Assembly: GCF_963678635.1 (NCBI RefSeq)
Contig: NC_087070.1
Span: 36,833,109-36,897,108 of the forward strand
Source: Symsagittifera roscoffensis
Taxonomy: Eukaryota; Xenacoelomorpha; Acoela; Convolutidae
DNA: 64,000 nucleotides
Reading direction: 5' to 3'
Of this stretch, positions 23,001 to 32,760 are shown piece after piece; positions within the stretch are counted from its first letter, which is position 1; the number at the start of each line of letters is the position of its first letter. The notes under the pieces were generated by a model, which did not search any database, had not been told where the DNA came from, and saw only the letters and a program-made list of their open reading frames with translations. The position numbers and the translations under genes are program-made.

Positions 23001-26000
23001 CGTTTTTACGGGTTTGTTTGGCTTTTTGTGCATTTTTTTTCTATGACAAGAAATGATTTTTTTCAAGTTTTCGATTTGTCTTTTCATTTGCTCTTTATCA
23101 TATTCATTCATTTTTGTCTTGCAATTGGCGCGAAGCTCAGCTTTGCTTCCATGTACAAATATTCAAAACTTGTTTCAGTTTAACTTTATGGCTCACTTTC
23201 TTCAAAAGTTGTCTGGAAAGTGGAGATTTGGCTCATGAACTTAAGTAAAATATTTTTTCGTGGGTTAAGCATAAAATGAAGATTTTAGTATTTGAGATGG
23301 GTTGAAATAGTTTTTTGCTGTTTTGATCCTGTTGTAAATTCAATAATTTCAAATTTTTGAAAATTTTGCGAAAGCTTTGCTATTTGTGCGTCTAATTAAT
23401 AGCAGGAAAACTTGTTTGATCTGAGTTTCTTTCTATAGAATTTTATAAATGAATTTTCCTTGAAAATTGAAAGAGCATTGTTCGGGACAAGTTTTTATAA
23501 AAGCAGTTTTTTCAGTTATCTGTATTGAGTTTCATTTCAAATGTCCGTTGACTTTTTTGTTCCGGTCATTGAAATTGGGGAGGACTTTTCTTCGGGTGTT
23601 TTAGGCTTTTGTTTGTTTTCCGTGCAATCAGGTACCCCAAATAGTCATCGGAATAGGTCTAGTGATATAGCATATTAAGGGTCTTTCACTCGTTATTCGA
23701 ACGACATCTGAATATATATATTTTTTCATTTTGTTGGTTTTTTTTGAAGACGACTGTTTTCGTTTATGCTGAATTCACTTAAGATCTGCAAGAAAAATGA
23801 CTTTAATTTGTAAAAAAAAATGTATAAGCTTCTACAGTTTTTTTTAAAAATTTCAAAATTAGTTTTCCTGGAATAAACTAAGATTTTCACTACTCAAATC
23901 AAAAAATTTCTTTTATTAAACCTACTCGCTCGAAATGAGACTAAAGCTCAAAATAGGTTTTTTTTAAAAAAAAAAAAGGATTTTTTTTATCAAAGAAGGG
24001 TTTTATCAAAAAAGGGTGAAACATAAACTGTTCGTATAATTCAAAGAGCTTAAGGGGCATAGATTTTTTGTTAAAATTTGCAAGTTGAAATTTTATAGAC
24101 AGTTTTTTTTTCTGTTTCCTTGCGTTCATTACTTTTTTTCAACTGTCAGTTGGCAATGTTTCATATATTTTCTAATCAAAATTTTAAGTAAACCCCGCAT
24201 TGTGTTCAAAGTGAGATTTACAAGAAATGTCTAGTTAACATTTATCTTCAACAGACCAGTGGCTTTTAAACCAACCGAAGTATTTGTCATCTTCGATAAA
24301 TCCCAGTCGGAATTACGGAGCTGTTACATAATAGTTAGGTAGAGGTTATATAATAATTACGAAATTATGCAGTTTTATACACAAAAGATTCAATTTTTGG
24401 CTGCTCTGGTCATTTTCCGCTGACTTGTTGTACTATGGTCGGTTTATTATCCATACGCTTAAAACCAATGTTAGTGTATTATGCTTGCGATTCGAGTTTT
24501 TTCAGGTTACTAGCTTGTTTAACAGAATCACTAATTTTTTTTATAACTTGGTTTCAAATCAAAGTAAGTTCAGTATATTATTCTGCACATATGGTGCAGA
24601 GGTATCGTCCATGCTAGAGGCGACAAATGACCCTGAGTTCGAATCCGGCCAACGCCATTTTTTTTGCAAATGGAAAAATTTCCGCTTGACAAAAAATAAC
24701 TGTCTGATTATCATGTCTGCTTTGTTGTCACAGCCCGGATTCATTTTATGATTTCATCAGTTTGTGAATAATTAAAAATCTTTTTCATGGATTCCAGTAA
24801 TGGTGCAGATTTTATTAATTTTCATTTAACCTCTTTTTTTGACATTTCCTGAGTTTTTCAGAGCCAATCACTTTGTATGGTTGCTTTTGTTGTGTATGTG
24901 TTTCCCATCATTTTCATCCAATAAAACCAGTATGTCAAAAAATCACCACAGCATAATTTTTCAGGCATTGTTGGTTATGAAAATAGAATCTATTTCTTTC
25001 AGGTATTCGCTCCTTAGCCACCGTTGATGACGTGCTAACAGTAGGAACAGGCAAGGGGCTGATTCGGTTCTATGACCTGTCGGCTAGCAAGTTCATATCG
25101 TGCAATTGTGGGATCGACTGGTATCTACGCGCTGGAAATGGTCGAATTGTGAGTATTTCCTAAAACAAGGCCGTAAAGTGCCCCCGATTTTTGACAAAAA
25201 CTCAATTGTAGTCTTGTTAGTCTTTAGTAGCAACATCTAAAGACTGCGAATCTGGATGATGATTACCCTCGATGAAATGGTTTATATACAAATATGCAGC
25301 ATACCTGTTTCGCCTGTATAGGGCCTGCATTGAGCCGGTAGACAGGGGTGGATTTAGGAGAGGGGTGCGGACACCCCCCCCCCCCCCTCCTCCTCCTCCT
25401 CCTCCTCCTCAGGGATTCGACCTCCTTGCGACCCAAAGGGTCCCACTTTGTACTATTTTGAGAAATCCATATTTGGTGAGGGACCCTAAAAATGTTCTAA
25501 AGGCGCCTCTGGCGCCAATATATACTAATTTTGAGGGGGGAGCGCGCGCCGAAAAAGCGCAATTTTGGTCAAAAATTTCCAAAAGTGCCTAAAAATGCTT
25601 TTTTGGCCTGTTTCTTCAAAATGTTGCCTGCGGCACAGAAAATTTAACCAAAACAAGGTCTTTTTTAATGCTTTGGGAGAGCTCGGAAAGTCAATTTGGT
25701 CAACCTAAAGGAAATATTTTGAAAAAGGTCGACAAAATTTCGAAACATTTTTGAAAATCCTAGATCCGCCCCCTGCCGGTAGATGCTATTTATTGGTATA
25801 ATTTTTAAGAGTAATGAACGTAGTTTCGAAAGTGGAATTTAGTTTTTAGATTTCGAGCGGTTTGAAAACTTTACCTATTGATCCAGTTTTCTTTAGTGGG
25901 GCTCATGTTATCAAAAAAGCGCCAATCATAAATTGTTCTAGAAATTCAAAGAGCTTAAAGGGCATCTATTGTTTTCATTCAAATTCGAAAGTTGAGATTT

Positions 26001-29000
26001 TTTCAGTGTTTTTACGTTTACTTGCATTCATTACTCTTTTCCGATCTTCGATTGGTTATGTTTTGAAAGTAATTGGCTGTTTTTCAGCTTATTATGTATC
26101 GGTTTTAATTCTGTCGGCTCATTTATCTAATCCTTTTATTCGTTTTCGTTCTTTGTTATGTGGATTCAACGTTGACAATGTATATTTGAAAACCACTCAT
26201 TTTTGCACTCATTGAAAACCACTCAAATTTTTCAAAATAGCGTGAAACAATGTTCGAAATTTTTCAGTTGAGTTTTTCAAAAAAAGGTTGGTAGAGAATT
26301 TTTTCCTCGATTGTTCTTGAGCTGCTTGTTGTTTCCATCATATTTGTTTCGGCGAAGGTAATTGAAATCATGAGTTATGCCCTATTTTTTTATCAAAATT
26401 TCGATCAGTTTTTTCGTCGAATGATTTTTAATTTAGGTTCAAGTGCTTTCGAGCTGTATGTTTTTGTAGAATGATAATTTTTTAATTAAAAGTCTTGGGT
26501 TTAGGAAGACTTAAGTTCTATCAGATATATTTAAAAACGCTTATTCATAATTTGCTAGAATATTTTTTTAAATGTCAAATTTAGTTCAGTTTCGCTATTT
26601 GTTTCTGGTACTTGTTTTTTTCTCTTGTTTAGTTTTTTTTTCATTTCCGTCGCAGGTGCTAGCAGAATGATTTAAATCTAGTTTTCCGTTTCTATCTCCT
26701 CCAAAGTTTTCTGCTCCTTAAGAAAAGTGAAAAAGACGATACTAGCATCTTTTCATCCTAATCCTCTTGATAACTGAGATTTTTCATTTGCAAATCGAAA
26801 TTTGTTTTTATTGCTTGACTTTTTTTTTGCGGATTTAGAAAGCTTGATTGAGAGAAAAGTTAGTTCGTTAGCAGTTCATCAGTTGCAAACAAACCGACTT
26901 TCATCGACTTCTGATTTCTGTATGTATGCCATTGAAAAAAAAAATTCCTGTTAAAATTGATTTGTCGGGATTGTGTTAACCTGCTCAAGTTTTGTCGGTT
27001 AAGTTGTCACATCACGGTTTTTCTTGTACTGTAGTCAAGTATCCTGGTCTCTTGTACCATGTAGTTTCAGGGAAAATTGGTTAAAAAAAGGTTTTTAAAA
27101 AAATTATTTTTTGGGCATCAATTAGTGTCTTCTCAAAGAGTGTCGGCTTTGTTTCGGCTTAATAAGTTTTATTGCATTGTCAATTTAAAATTTAAATGCC
27201 TTGCTTGGTTTTAAAAAGGTATTAATCGAAAAACCGCTTACCCCCCTGTGTCTGCATAATGCGCTAGCCTCTTTTTCCTTCACCACTCTATCAGCCTTCA
27301 AAAAAGTCTGTGGAGGGTATATTTTATCCATATTTTTCTCAAAAATTACCCTCCCAAATCTGAGATATTGGTTTCAGTGGTCAGAATGGGTGTTGCAAAT
27401 CACTTGCACAAGCGGCTACGCCAAAAAAGAATTTCCATAAATTAATTGCCCTTTTGAAATTATTGGAATTATCTCGGAAATTATCTTCCCATACCCGAGG
27501 TTTTTGGTTTAATTCGGGTCGTGGGAAGCTCCTGCATACGTGACAGTGCCCATTTTTTTTTACACAAAGTGTTATGGCTCTCGGAAATATCAAAATTTTG
27601 ATTTTGACTGTTTTTTTGAAAATTTTTGATTTTTCTGCAGGACTACCATCCCAAATCCGAGTTTTTCTGCTCAATCAAAGTTACAGGCTGTGAGAAGTTT
27701 TTCTTCAAAAGTGGTGACTCACAAATTTTTTAACACAATGAGTGATGGCCCTCGGAAAAACCAGAATTTTGATTCTTGGACCGTTTGTTCAAACTTTTTG
27801 ACTCAACTCGAAAATACTGTGCCAATTCTCAGTCTAAGTTTTAATAGAGAAAATTATCTTCAATTTAGCGATCACGAGCTGTTCTTTGTGTAAAATCAAT
27901 TTTTTGACCCTTTGACCGTTTTTAGAAACTTTTTGAATTTTCTTAATTTTTACTATCAAATCTGAGATGAAAAGTTAATCGAAAGAACCGGTTGCGAGAA
28001 GTTTTTCTGCAGAAGCAGCTCCTATTTTATTTTTCGTAAGAAAAATGTTGTCTTTGGAAAAATTACAATATTTGAAAGGTTTTCACTCTTTTCACTAATT
28101 TTTGTAGAGAAACAATTAAGGTTATGGGCAAAGTTCAATTTTTGAAATAATGTATTTCGTCCCTTATCATTATGACAAATTTAAAAATGATCAAACAGGC
28201 GCTTCCAGTTTTAGCTGGGCCCCTATTTGTCTTGTATCGAGACTACGAAAGTTTTGGTTCACCTATTTTTTTGCATTATTTTTCATGTTTTACTGGTGTT
28301 TTTTATCTTTGTGTTGAATGGCAAGTGGTGCGAAGCTCCGCCTCGCATCTGTGCATGAACATTTTTTCTCGGATCAACGTGCGTTACCCAAATTATGTCT
28401 GCATAGTTACAGCTCAGTAATTTTTTGCCATTTTAAAGCAGCTGGCAATTGTGTTTCGTCCCAGGTTTTCATCAAATTGAGTATCATATGAGACAAACAT
28501 ACGAAAATTTTACGAACATACGATTTTTAATTGGGCGTTTTTAAATTTTTACAATTGGGTGGCTTTCTGTATTCCAAGTGTTAAGAATTGCTTAAGTCAA
28601 TTGATTTAAAAATGGTTTGTTAAACTGATTTAACCAATAAACAATTGGTTGGACAAGTTTGGCTAAAAACAGGCCCTTTTCCATCAATTTATCTTGGCTC
28701 AAACATTAGCTTTTTAGGAATGCATCTTGAATCTGATTTACGCTAAAGAGTTGTTGTTTTACCACGCCATTCATAGTGTTCACTCAGTCGTGTTCCCTCA
28801 ATCAATAAGTGGTAATTTACGCAATTTAATGCATTTTGCTTGCGTCCGAAAAAAATTGCTTGTGATATACCTCAGAAGTTGCATCATGTACAATCAATAT
28901 GAAAAGTTTTTATATACTTTTTAGCGTTAGTCGAAAGAAAATGTCGTTAAACCGATTTGGTTTAAAATTTAAGTTGGTAAATGGGAAAATGGGAAAACTT

Positions 29001-31324
29001 TTTCAACTGGAAATCACTGATTGTGGAACAATCTGATTAACGCGATCATTTCAAAATTGGATTAGTAGTATTTTAAAGTCAGTAACTGGCGTGTATTATA
29101 AATTTTTTATGGAAATATCAGTTGACATGACTTCAAATTCTTGAAAAAAAATAAGAAAAGAAATTCCGTGTCTTGTTTTTCGTTGACTCATATACTTTCG
29201 TATAGCTAATATTACCGCGACGAGAGCAAATATCTTTTAATCGGGAATTATACTTTTTTTTCCCTGTAAACAACTTTTCTTACAGGAATTTGAGCTTGCT
29301 TTCTTATTGGACCATAGAAATATTCAGTTTCCCTCCTGCTTGGCCTGCAGGTAAGGCGGTTGCTTTTGCACTGTAAGGTCTGCGATTTGAGTCCCGGTAG
29401 GACCTTGTTTTTTCAGGATCTATGAATTGAAATTTTTTTCTAGTAAAAGTTGAATGGTCTGACTTTCGTTTGACTGCTTAAGTTTTGTCGGTTTAATTGC
29501 CGCATCACAACTTTTTGGTGCTGTCAGCAAGTACCAGGATTGTTGCAAGTGTTATTAATTGTAGTTTCAGGGGACTTAAAACTTTTAAAAAACATTTCGG
29601 CTACATTGGTGTCTTCTCAAAGAATGTCGGCTTTGTTTCCGCTTCTTTAATTTTGCTCCATTGCTAATTTAGAATTCAAATGTCTTGCTTGGCAAATGAC
29701 GCCTTGGAAAACTTTTTTCACCTTAAGCAAAAGTTATATTTTTTCATATATACTCTACTGATTTTCAAAAAATGGTATCTATGGAAAGATCGCCTGCCCC
29801 CTGTGTTTATGCATAATGCCCTAGTCTCTTTTTACTTTCCCTCTGTCTTCGAAAAAATTCTTGGAAAAAATATAGGAAGCAAATTTTTGAACTATATTTG
29901 TGGATTTTTTTTTCGTTTTCTCGAAAACTGCATTTCCAATACTGAGATTTCGGATAAAAAGCGTCGTCTAAAGCTCCCCTGAATCAGTAGGTATGCCCAA
30001 ATTTTTTTAATACAAAAACTTATGGCCCTCGGAAAAGTCAAAAACTTGATTTTTTTAATTGTTTTCTTGAGAAATACTCTCTCAAATCTGAGTGTGGGTT
30101 AAATCGAAATAACGAGTTGTGGAATGTGCCTCTGAATAATGGACTACGACTATTTTTTTTACACGAAAGTTGTTTCTCTGAAAATTCAATTTGTTACCGT
30201 TTTTTGAGAATGTTTGACTTCTCGAAAACTACCCTCCCAAATTTGAGTTCTTTTGGGTTCAATTAAGAGAATAGGCTCTGGGAAGATCCCCATCTATAAG
30301 GGGCTGTGCTCATATTTTGTAACTCAAAAATTTATGGCCCTCGGAAAAGTCTAATTTTTGATTTGTTGACCGTTCCTTGGAAATGTTTTGACTTTTCTCG
30401 ATAACTATCCCGCCAAATTTGAGATCAAAAGTGTAACCGAAATAACAGGTCATTGGAAGTCTACCTGTATAAGCGGTTATGTCTGATTTTTTAAAAAAAT
30501 TTATGGCCTTCAAAAAAGTTAAAGCTTTGAAACATTGGCGTCTTTTGGAAATTTTTGATTTTTCTCGGAAACTACCCTGCCATTCAGTCGTGTTCAACCA
30601 CTGAAAAACTCGGTTTTGGGAATCTTATCTGTTGAAGCGGCCATGACCTACTCTTTGCAGAAAAAAAGTTATGGATTTCGAAATGTCAAGTTTTTGAACT
30701 TCTGATCGTTATTTAGAATTTTTTTACTTAAAAACTTCCGTATCAAATCTGAGGTGAAGGTTTCAATCGTGAATTTTTTCTGTAGAAGCGGCGACTGCTT
30801 AATTTTTTATGCGAAAAATATTGTCACTGAGAAAATTTCATTTTCTCGATTTTTTTTTTCATTTTAGTAGAGAAACACCAATGGGTTTGGGCCAATTTTC
30901 GGAATCGAAGTTAACCCATGTTATCCCGCATCAGTATAGCTAATTCAGCTAACAACTAATTCAGCTATCAGTATAGCTAACAAGTGCTTCCAGCTTAAGC
31001 TAGTCTCTTAGTTATCGTTTATGAAACATGAAAGTTTTGGTTGACCTTGTATATTTTGTTTTTTTTTCTACTTGTTTTTTTTTGATGTTTGATTTCTATC
31101 GCAAGTGGTGCGAAGCTCCAATTAGCCTCTGTGTAAAAATCGATTTTCATTTTTTCAAGACTGAGAACGCCAGTTCAATCTCCGACATCCTCAACATTCC
31201 ACCCTCCGAATACAAGCATGCAATCTACACCCTCGCATACGACAACACCCACACACGACTGTTTGCAGCTGGAGGACCCCTACACGCCCAGATATCTGGA
31301 AACTATGCGGCATTGTGGATGTGA
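16843..31324 (+). CDS. DCAF12: DDB1- and CUL4-associated factor 12 (seven coding exons, whole span)
   Basis: The joined exons encode about 404 residues (human DCAF12 is about 453). The protein is a WD40 propeller that docks on DDB1 in the CUL4 ubiquitin ligase and selects substrates, known for C-terminal di-glutamate degrons. Family matches run end to end: [39 protein letters not shown], then [48 protein letters not shown] and the terminal AAGGP...GNYAALWM. Exons: 16843-17043, 17272-17508, 17749-17809, 18048-18292, 18633-18792, 25003-25148, 31160-31324; junction phases 0,0,1,0,1,0. The N-terminal basic tail of vertebrates is missing. An in-frame TAA lies immediately before the ATG, so either the protein is shorter or an upstream coding exon is undetected. 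Introns 5 and 6 are about 6 kb and repeat-filled; the others are 228-340 bp. Confidence 0.93.
17272..17508 (+). CDS. DCAF12: DCAF12 coding exon 2, GC donor
   Basis: 79 codons from TTTTTAG|CTGAAT to GAG|GCAAGT, phase 0 at both ends. Content: [20 protein letters not shown], a propeller blade with [20 protein letters not shown], and [11 protein letters not shown]. The donor is GC rather than GT. GCAAGT is the strong form used by GC-AG introns, and reading through the site adds residues foreign to the family. Confidence 0.88.
17749..17809 (+). CDS. DCAF12: DCAF12 coding exon 3
   Basis: 61 bases between TTTTTAG|AGTGGT and ACTG|GTAAGT, ending in phase 1. It encodes [20 protein letters not shown], matching the vertebrate HKDWIFSIAWISD region. 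Confidence 0.9.
18048..18292 (+). CDS. DCAF12: DCAF12 coding exon 4
   Basis: 245 bases from TTGACAG|GGAGTC to GACAG|GTTAGT. It encodes [17 protein letters not shown], a variable loop, and [20 protein letters not shown], with [13 protein letters not shown] at the end. Two propeller blades, strongly DCAF12-like. Confidence 0.92.
18333..18520 (+). mobile_element. Old, internally deleted hAT MITE in DCAF12 intron 4
   Basis: CTGGGGCAGATTTAG at the left and ATATCTGCCCCTG at the right are diverged inverted ends of the hAT MITE family seen elsewhere in the window. Only about 188 bases remain and no target duplication is visible. Confidence 0.5.
18633..18792 (+). CDS. DCAF12: DCAF12 coding exon 5
   Basis: 160 bases from TTGATAG|ATAAGT to AAATCG|GTACCT, ending in phase 1. 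It encodes [20 protein letters not shown], then [20 protein letters not shown]. The DCAF12 'vsFLDPR' blade is clear. Confidence 0.9.
19125..20660 (+). repeat. Intronic composite repeat, copy 1 (DCAF12 intron 5)
   Basis: It opens with the hairpin CCTGTTTgataAAAACAGG (19135-19153), followed by GTATTATGAA and GACGCTTTGGA. Then come about five imperfect tandem units of 145-170 bp. Recurring words include AAAAACTAC, TCTGAGAT, GGTTACGCCCAA, AAAAGTTATG and CTCGGAAAA. It closes with a module containing TTCCAGCTTTAGCTGG near 20290. Short + strand frames here are chance. Confidence 0.85.
21010..21870 (+). repeat. Intronic composite repeat, copy 2 (DCAF12 intron 5)
   Basis: It has the same opening hairpin (CCTGTTT...AAACAGG, 21019-21040), GTATTATGAA and GCGACGCTTTGGA. 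About four diverged tandem units of the copy-1 type follow. It is preceded by CCTAAGTCGCAAATA (about 20903) and GGCTAGTGTTAGG, sequences that recur at 32262-32380. Confidence 0.75.
22457..22522 (+). repeat. tRNA-derived (SINE-like) fragment
   Basis: GTCCGTGGTGCAAATGCG resembles a decayed tRNA D-arm, and GAGGTTTGAGTCCGACAC resembles a T-arm/box B, at the right spacing. It is too diverged for a functional tRNA. It probably marks a tRNA-derived SINE head. Confidence 0.5.
22829..23165. repeat. Direct duplication of about 155 bp in DCAF12 intron 5
   Basis: Two adjacent related units share TTGTTTGGCTTTT, TTTGTCTTTTCAT, ATCATATTCATCCATTTTT-like text and a terminal GCAA(T/A)TGG.GC...GCTTTGC.TC module. 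The second unit ends at about 23156. Confidence 0.75.
23540..24170 (+). repeat. Dispersed repeat shared with the DSCAM-like intron
   Basis: It contains TTTTGTTCCGG.CATT, TTCGGGTGTTTT and AATAGTCATCGGAA, then further on CAAAGAGCTTAA.GGGCAT and TTGC.TTCATTACT. Related text appears at 25860-26070, at 33340-33430 (partial) and at 55680-56300. Confidence 0.65.
24592..24656 (+). repeat. tRNA-derived (SINE-like) fragment
   Basis: It ends with GAGTTCGAATCCGGCC, a good box B/T-arm, but the D-arm half is unconvincing. It lies in DCAF12 intron 5. Confidence 0.4.
25003..25148 (+). CDS. DCAF12: DCAF12 coding exon 6
   Basis: 146 bases from TTTCAG|GTATTC to CGAATT|GTGAGT, ending in phase 0. It encodes [20 protein letters not shown], then [11 protein letters not shown] and LRAGNGRI. 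The first codon is split with exon 5 across a 6.2-kb intron. Confidence 0.92.
25343..25775 (+). mobile_element. hAT-type MITE in DCAF12 intron 6, intact target duplication
   Basis: It begins CAGGGGTGGATTTAG and ends TAGATCCGCCCCCTG. A perfect 8-bp direct repeat CCGGTAGA flanks it (25335-25342 and 25776-25783), which is diagnostic of hAT transposition. Inside are a poly-C and CTC-repeat tract (about 25374-25411) and the GGCGCC/AGCGCGCGCC blocks of the family. It has no transposase, so it is non-autonomous. Confidence 0.95.
25860..26070 (+). repeat. Second copy of the dispersed repeat
   Basis: It shares TATCAAAAAAG.G, AATTCAAAGAGCTTAAAGGG and the CATTCATTACTCTTTTC block with 23990-24160. It is about 2 kb away from the first copy, with exon 6 between them. 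Confidence 0.6.
26950..28370 (+). repeat. Intronic composite repeat, copy 3 (DCAF12 intron 6)
   Basis: Left part shared with copy 4: AGTTTTGTCGGTTAA, TGTAGTTTCAGGG, GTGTCTTCTCAAAGA, GTCGGCTTTGTTTC. Tandem units follow, then GCTTCCAGTTTTAGCTGG (about 28202), ending in the GGTGCGAAGCTCC hairpin module at about 28325. Confidence 0.85.
29340..31140 (+). repeat. Intronic composite repeat, copy 4 (DCAF12 intron 6)
   Basis: The most complete copy: a tRNA-like head (29341-29404), the shared left part, about seven tandem units of 150-170 bp, GCTTCCAGCTTAAGCTAG (about 30985) and a terminal GGTGCGAAGCTCC module at about 31105. It ends some 25 bp before DCAF12 exon 7, so it supplies most of the sequence just upstream of the last splice acceptor. 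Confidence 0.85.
29341..29404 (+). repeat. tRNA-like head of intronic repeat copy 4
   Basis: TGGCCTGCAGGTAAGGCGG (box A-like), CTTTTGCACTGTAAGG (anticodon-arm-like) and GCGATTTGAGTCCCGG (box B-like) are in tRNA order over 64 bases. It resembles a tRNA-derived promoter rather than a working tRNA. Confidence 0.5.
31160..31324 (+). CDS. DCAF12: DCAF12 coding exon 7 (last)
   Basis: 165 bases from TTTCAAG|ACTGAG to a TGA. It encodes [20 protein letters not shown], then [20 protein letters not shown] and GNYAALWM, the conserved DCAF12 C-terminus. A dispersed repeat module ends about 25 bases before the acceptor. Confidence 0.93.
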   Translation, partial: TENASSISDILNIPPSEYKHAIYTLAYDNTHTRLFAAGGPLHAQISGNYAALWM

Positions 31325-31532
31325 TTTTACAGCAAAACTCTCTTAGACTGACTCTAGACCCTGCCGCTCGCTCCCTTCCCTTTTCCAGGTGGTGCTGTGT
31401 TAATCTGTAGATTAGCGTCCTAAACTCTTCCCGATTCTTAAGAAAACTTAATCTGATCATGTAACGGTGCTAAAAGCCAAGATGAGTTTCAGTGTTGATT
31501 TAAATAACAGGATAAAACAAATGAAGCCTGAA

Positions 31533-31538
31533 AATAAA
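31533..31538 (+). terminator. AATAAA polyadenylation signal of DCAF12
   Basis: A canonical signal about 210 bases after the stop codon, with no competing AATAAA closer to the stop. Confidence 0.7.
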
Positions 31539-31649
31539 ACGCGGTTTTTTCAAATTGAGTTGATTCTAAAAAACTTGCTTAGGTGAAATGTATGGTGCAA
31601 TTTGTTCTGCAAAACTTGCTCTTTTCCACCCTGGCTCTATCCGAGCCAA

Positions 31650-32760
31650 AAATACCCATTTTAGGGTAATTTTTGGGTTCAAACTTTGCACAAAAATGTT
31701 CCTCATAATAGTTCGGTCTAAAATAAGCGACCCAAGTCAACCCAATTCGAGAAAGACTCGTTCTAAGTTTTTTTTTCGTTTTGTTCGGATAATTTAATGC
31801 AGCTCTGTAGTCAGTTCAAAATTGCCCTAGTCAGCTCATAGTAAGTGAAGACAACAGAAGTGTCTCGGAAGTTTATCAGAATTACTAAGATGCAATTCAT
31901 TTGCGAAATTCGGAACCAAAAGTTTAACCCAAAAATGGGTCATTTTGGCTTGTTTTCAAATAATCCAAAATTACGCTAAAACTTCTTTGTTACTTCATAA
32001 GAAATTTATATCAAAAGAAGCCTCTTACACAGCTTAACACTGTTCTAGAAAAAAATCTGTATAAGAGAAGATATTTGACTGATAGCCAAAATGTCATTTT
32101 TAATATATCAAGCTCAAAATTAGAATCATATTTAAAACGTTTTGCGCACATTTTTGAAGTGTTAACCCTTCTCGATAGTTGTTGGGCTGTGTAAGAGGCT
32201 TATTTACACTAGTGAGCTTGAGAGCGTTAGCGTATTAGTACGAACCTTCTTTTTTTCTAACCTAAGTCGCAAATAGAAGTGTTCAATAAAGTATTTGGTG
32301 GCACTTTGCTGTAATCACGATCTGTAGCATTGGAAATTTTATAGCATCTGTTCTCTGCTTTATTTGTGGCTTGTGTTAGTGTTTCATTAAGCGTCCGTAG
32401 CTGAGTGGTTAGTGCGTGAGACTAATTTTCTTGTTGTACTTTATGGAGCTGCTTTTTGTCGTGTTTTTGCTAGTGTTTGCGAAACGCAGCTTCGCTTGTG
32501 TGTTTGATATAACTTTCTCATCAGTTAACTTAGAAGTTTTAGCGTAATTTTGGATTCTTTGAAAACAAGCCAAAATGACTCATTTTTGGGGTAAACTTTT
32601 GGTTTCGAATTTCGCAAAATGAATTGCCTCATAGTATTTCCGGTAAAATTCTCAGGAAATTTTGTTCTCTTCACTTATTGTGAAATCTCAACCCAATTTG
32701 AAAAAAAAAACGCGTTTTACTTTTCCAATGTTCGTTTTGTTTGGATAATTTAAATCAGCA
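31650..32760. repeat. Three related segments in mixed orientation
   Basis: A segment at about 31650-31800 is repeated directly at about 32585-32760 (shared ATTTTTGGG, TTCGTTTTGTT.GGATAATTTA). A segment at about 31840-31990 is the reverse complement of about 32527-32690 (shared AAGCCAAAATGA and GCGTAATTTTGGAT). The inverted arms are about 150 bp apiece and about 540 bp apart. Confidence 0.8.
32392..32430 (+). repeat. tRNA-like 5' half
   Basis: GTCCGTAGCTGAGTGGTTAG followed by TGCGTGAGACTAATTTTC is a well-formed acceptor, D-arm and anticodon-side sequence. The T-arm half is absent. It is preceded by GGCTTGTGTTAGTG, as at the intronic copies near 21007 and 22130. Confidence 0.55.

Noticed and set aside
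29341-32430. Functional tRNA genes at the tRNA-like sites
   Set aside because: Each has only one good arm or mispaired stems, and several are embedded in repeats. tRNA-derived repeat heads are the better reading.
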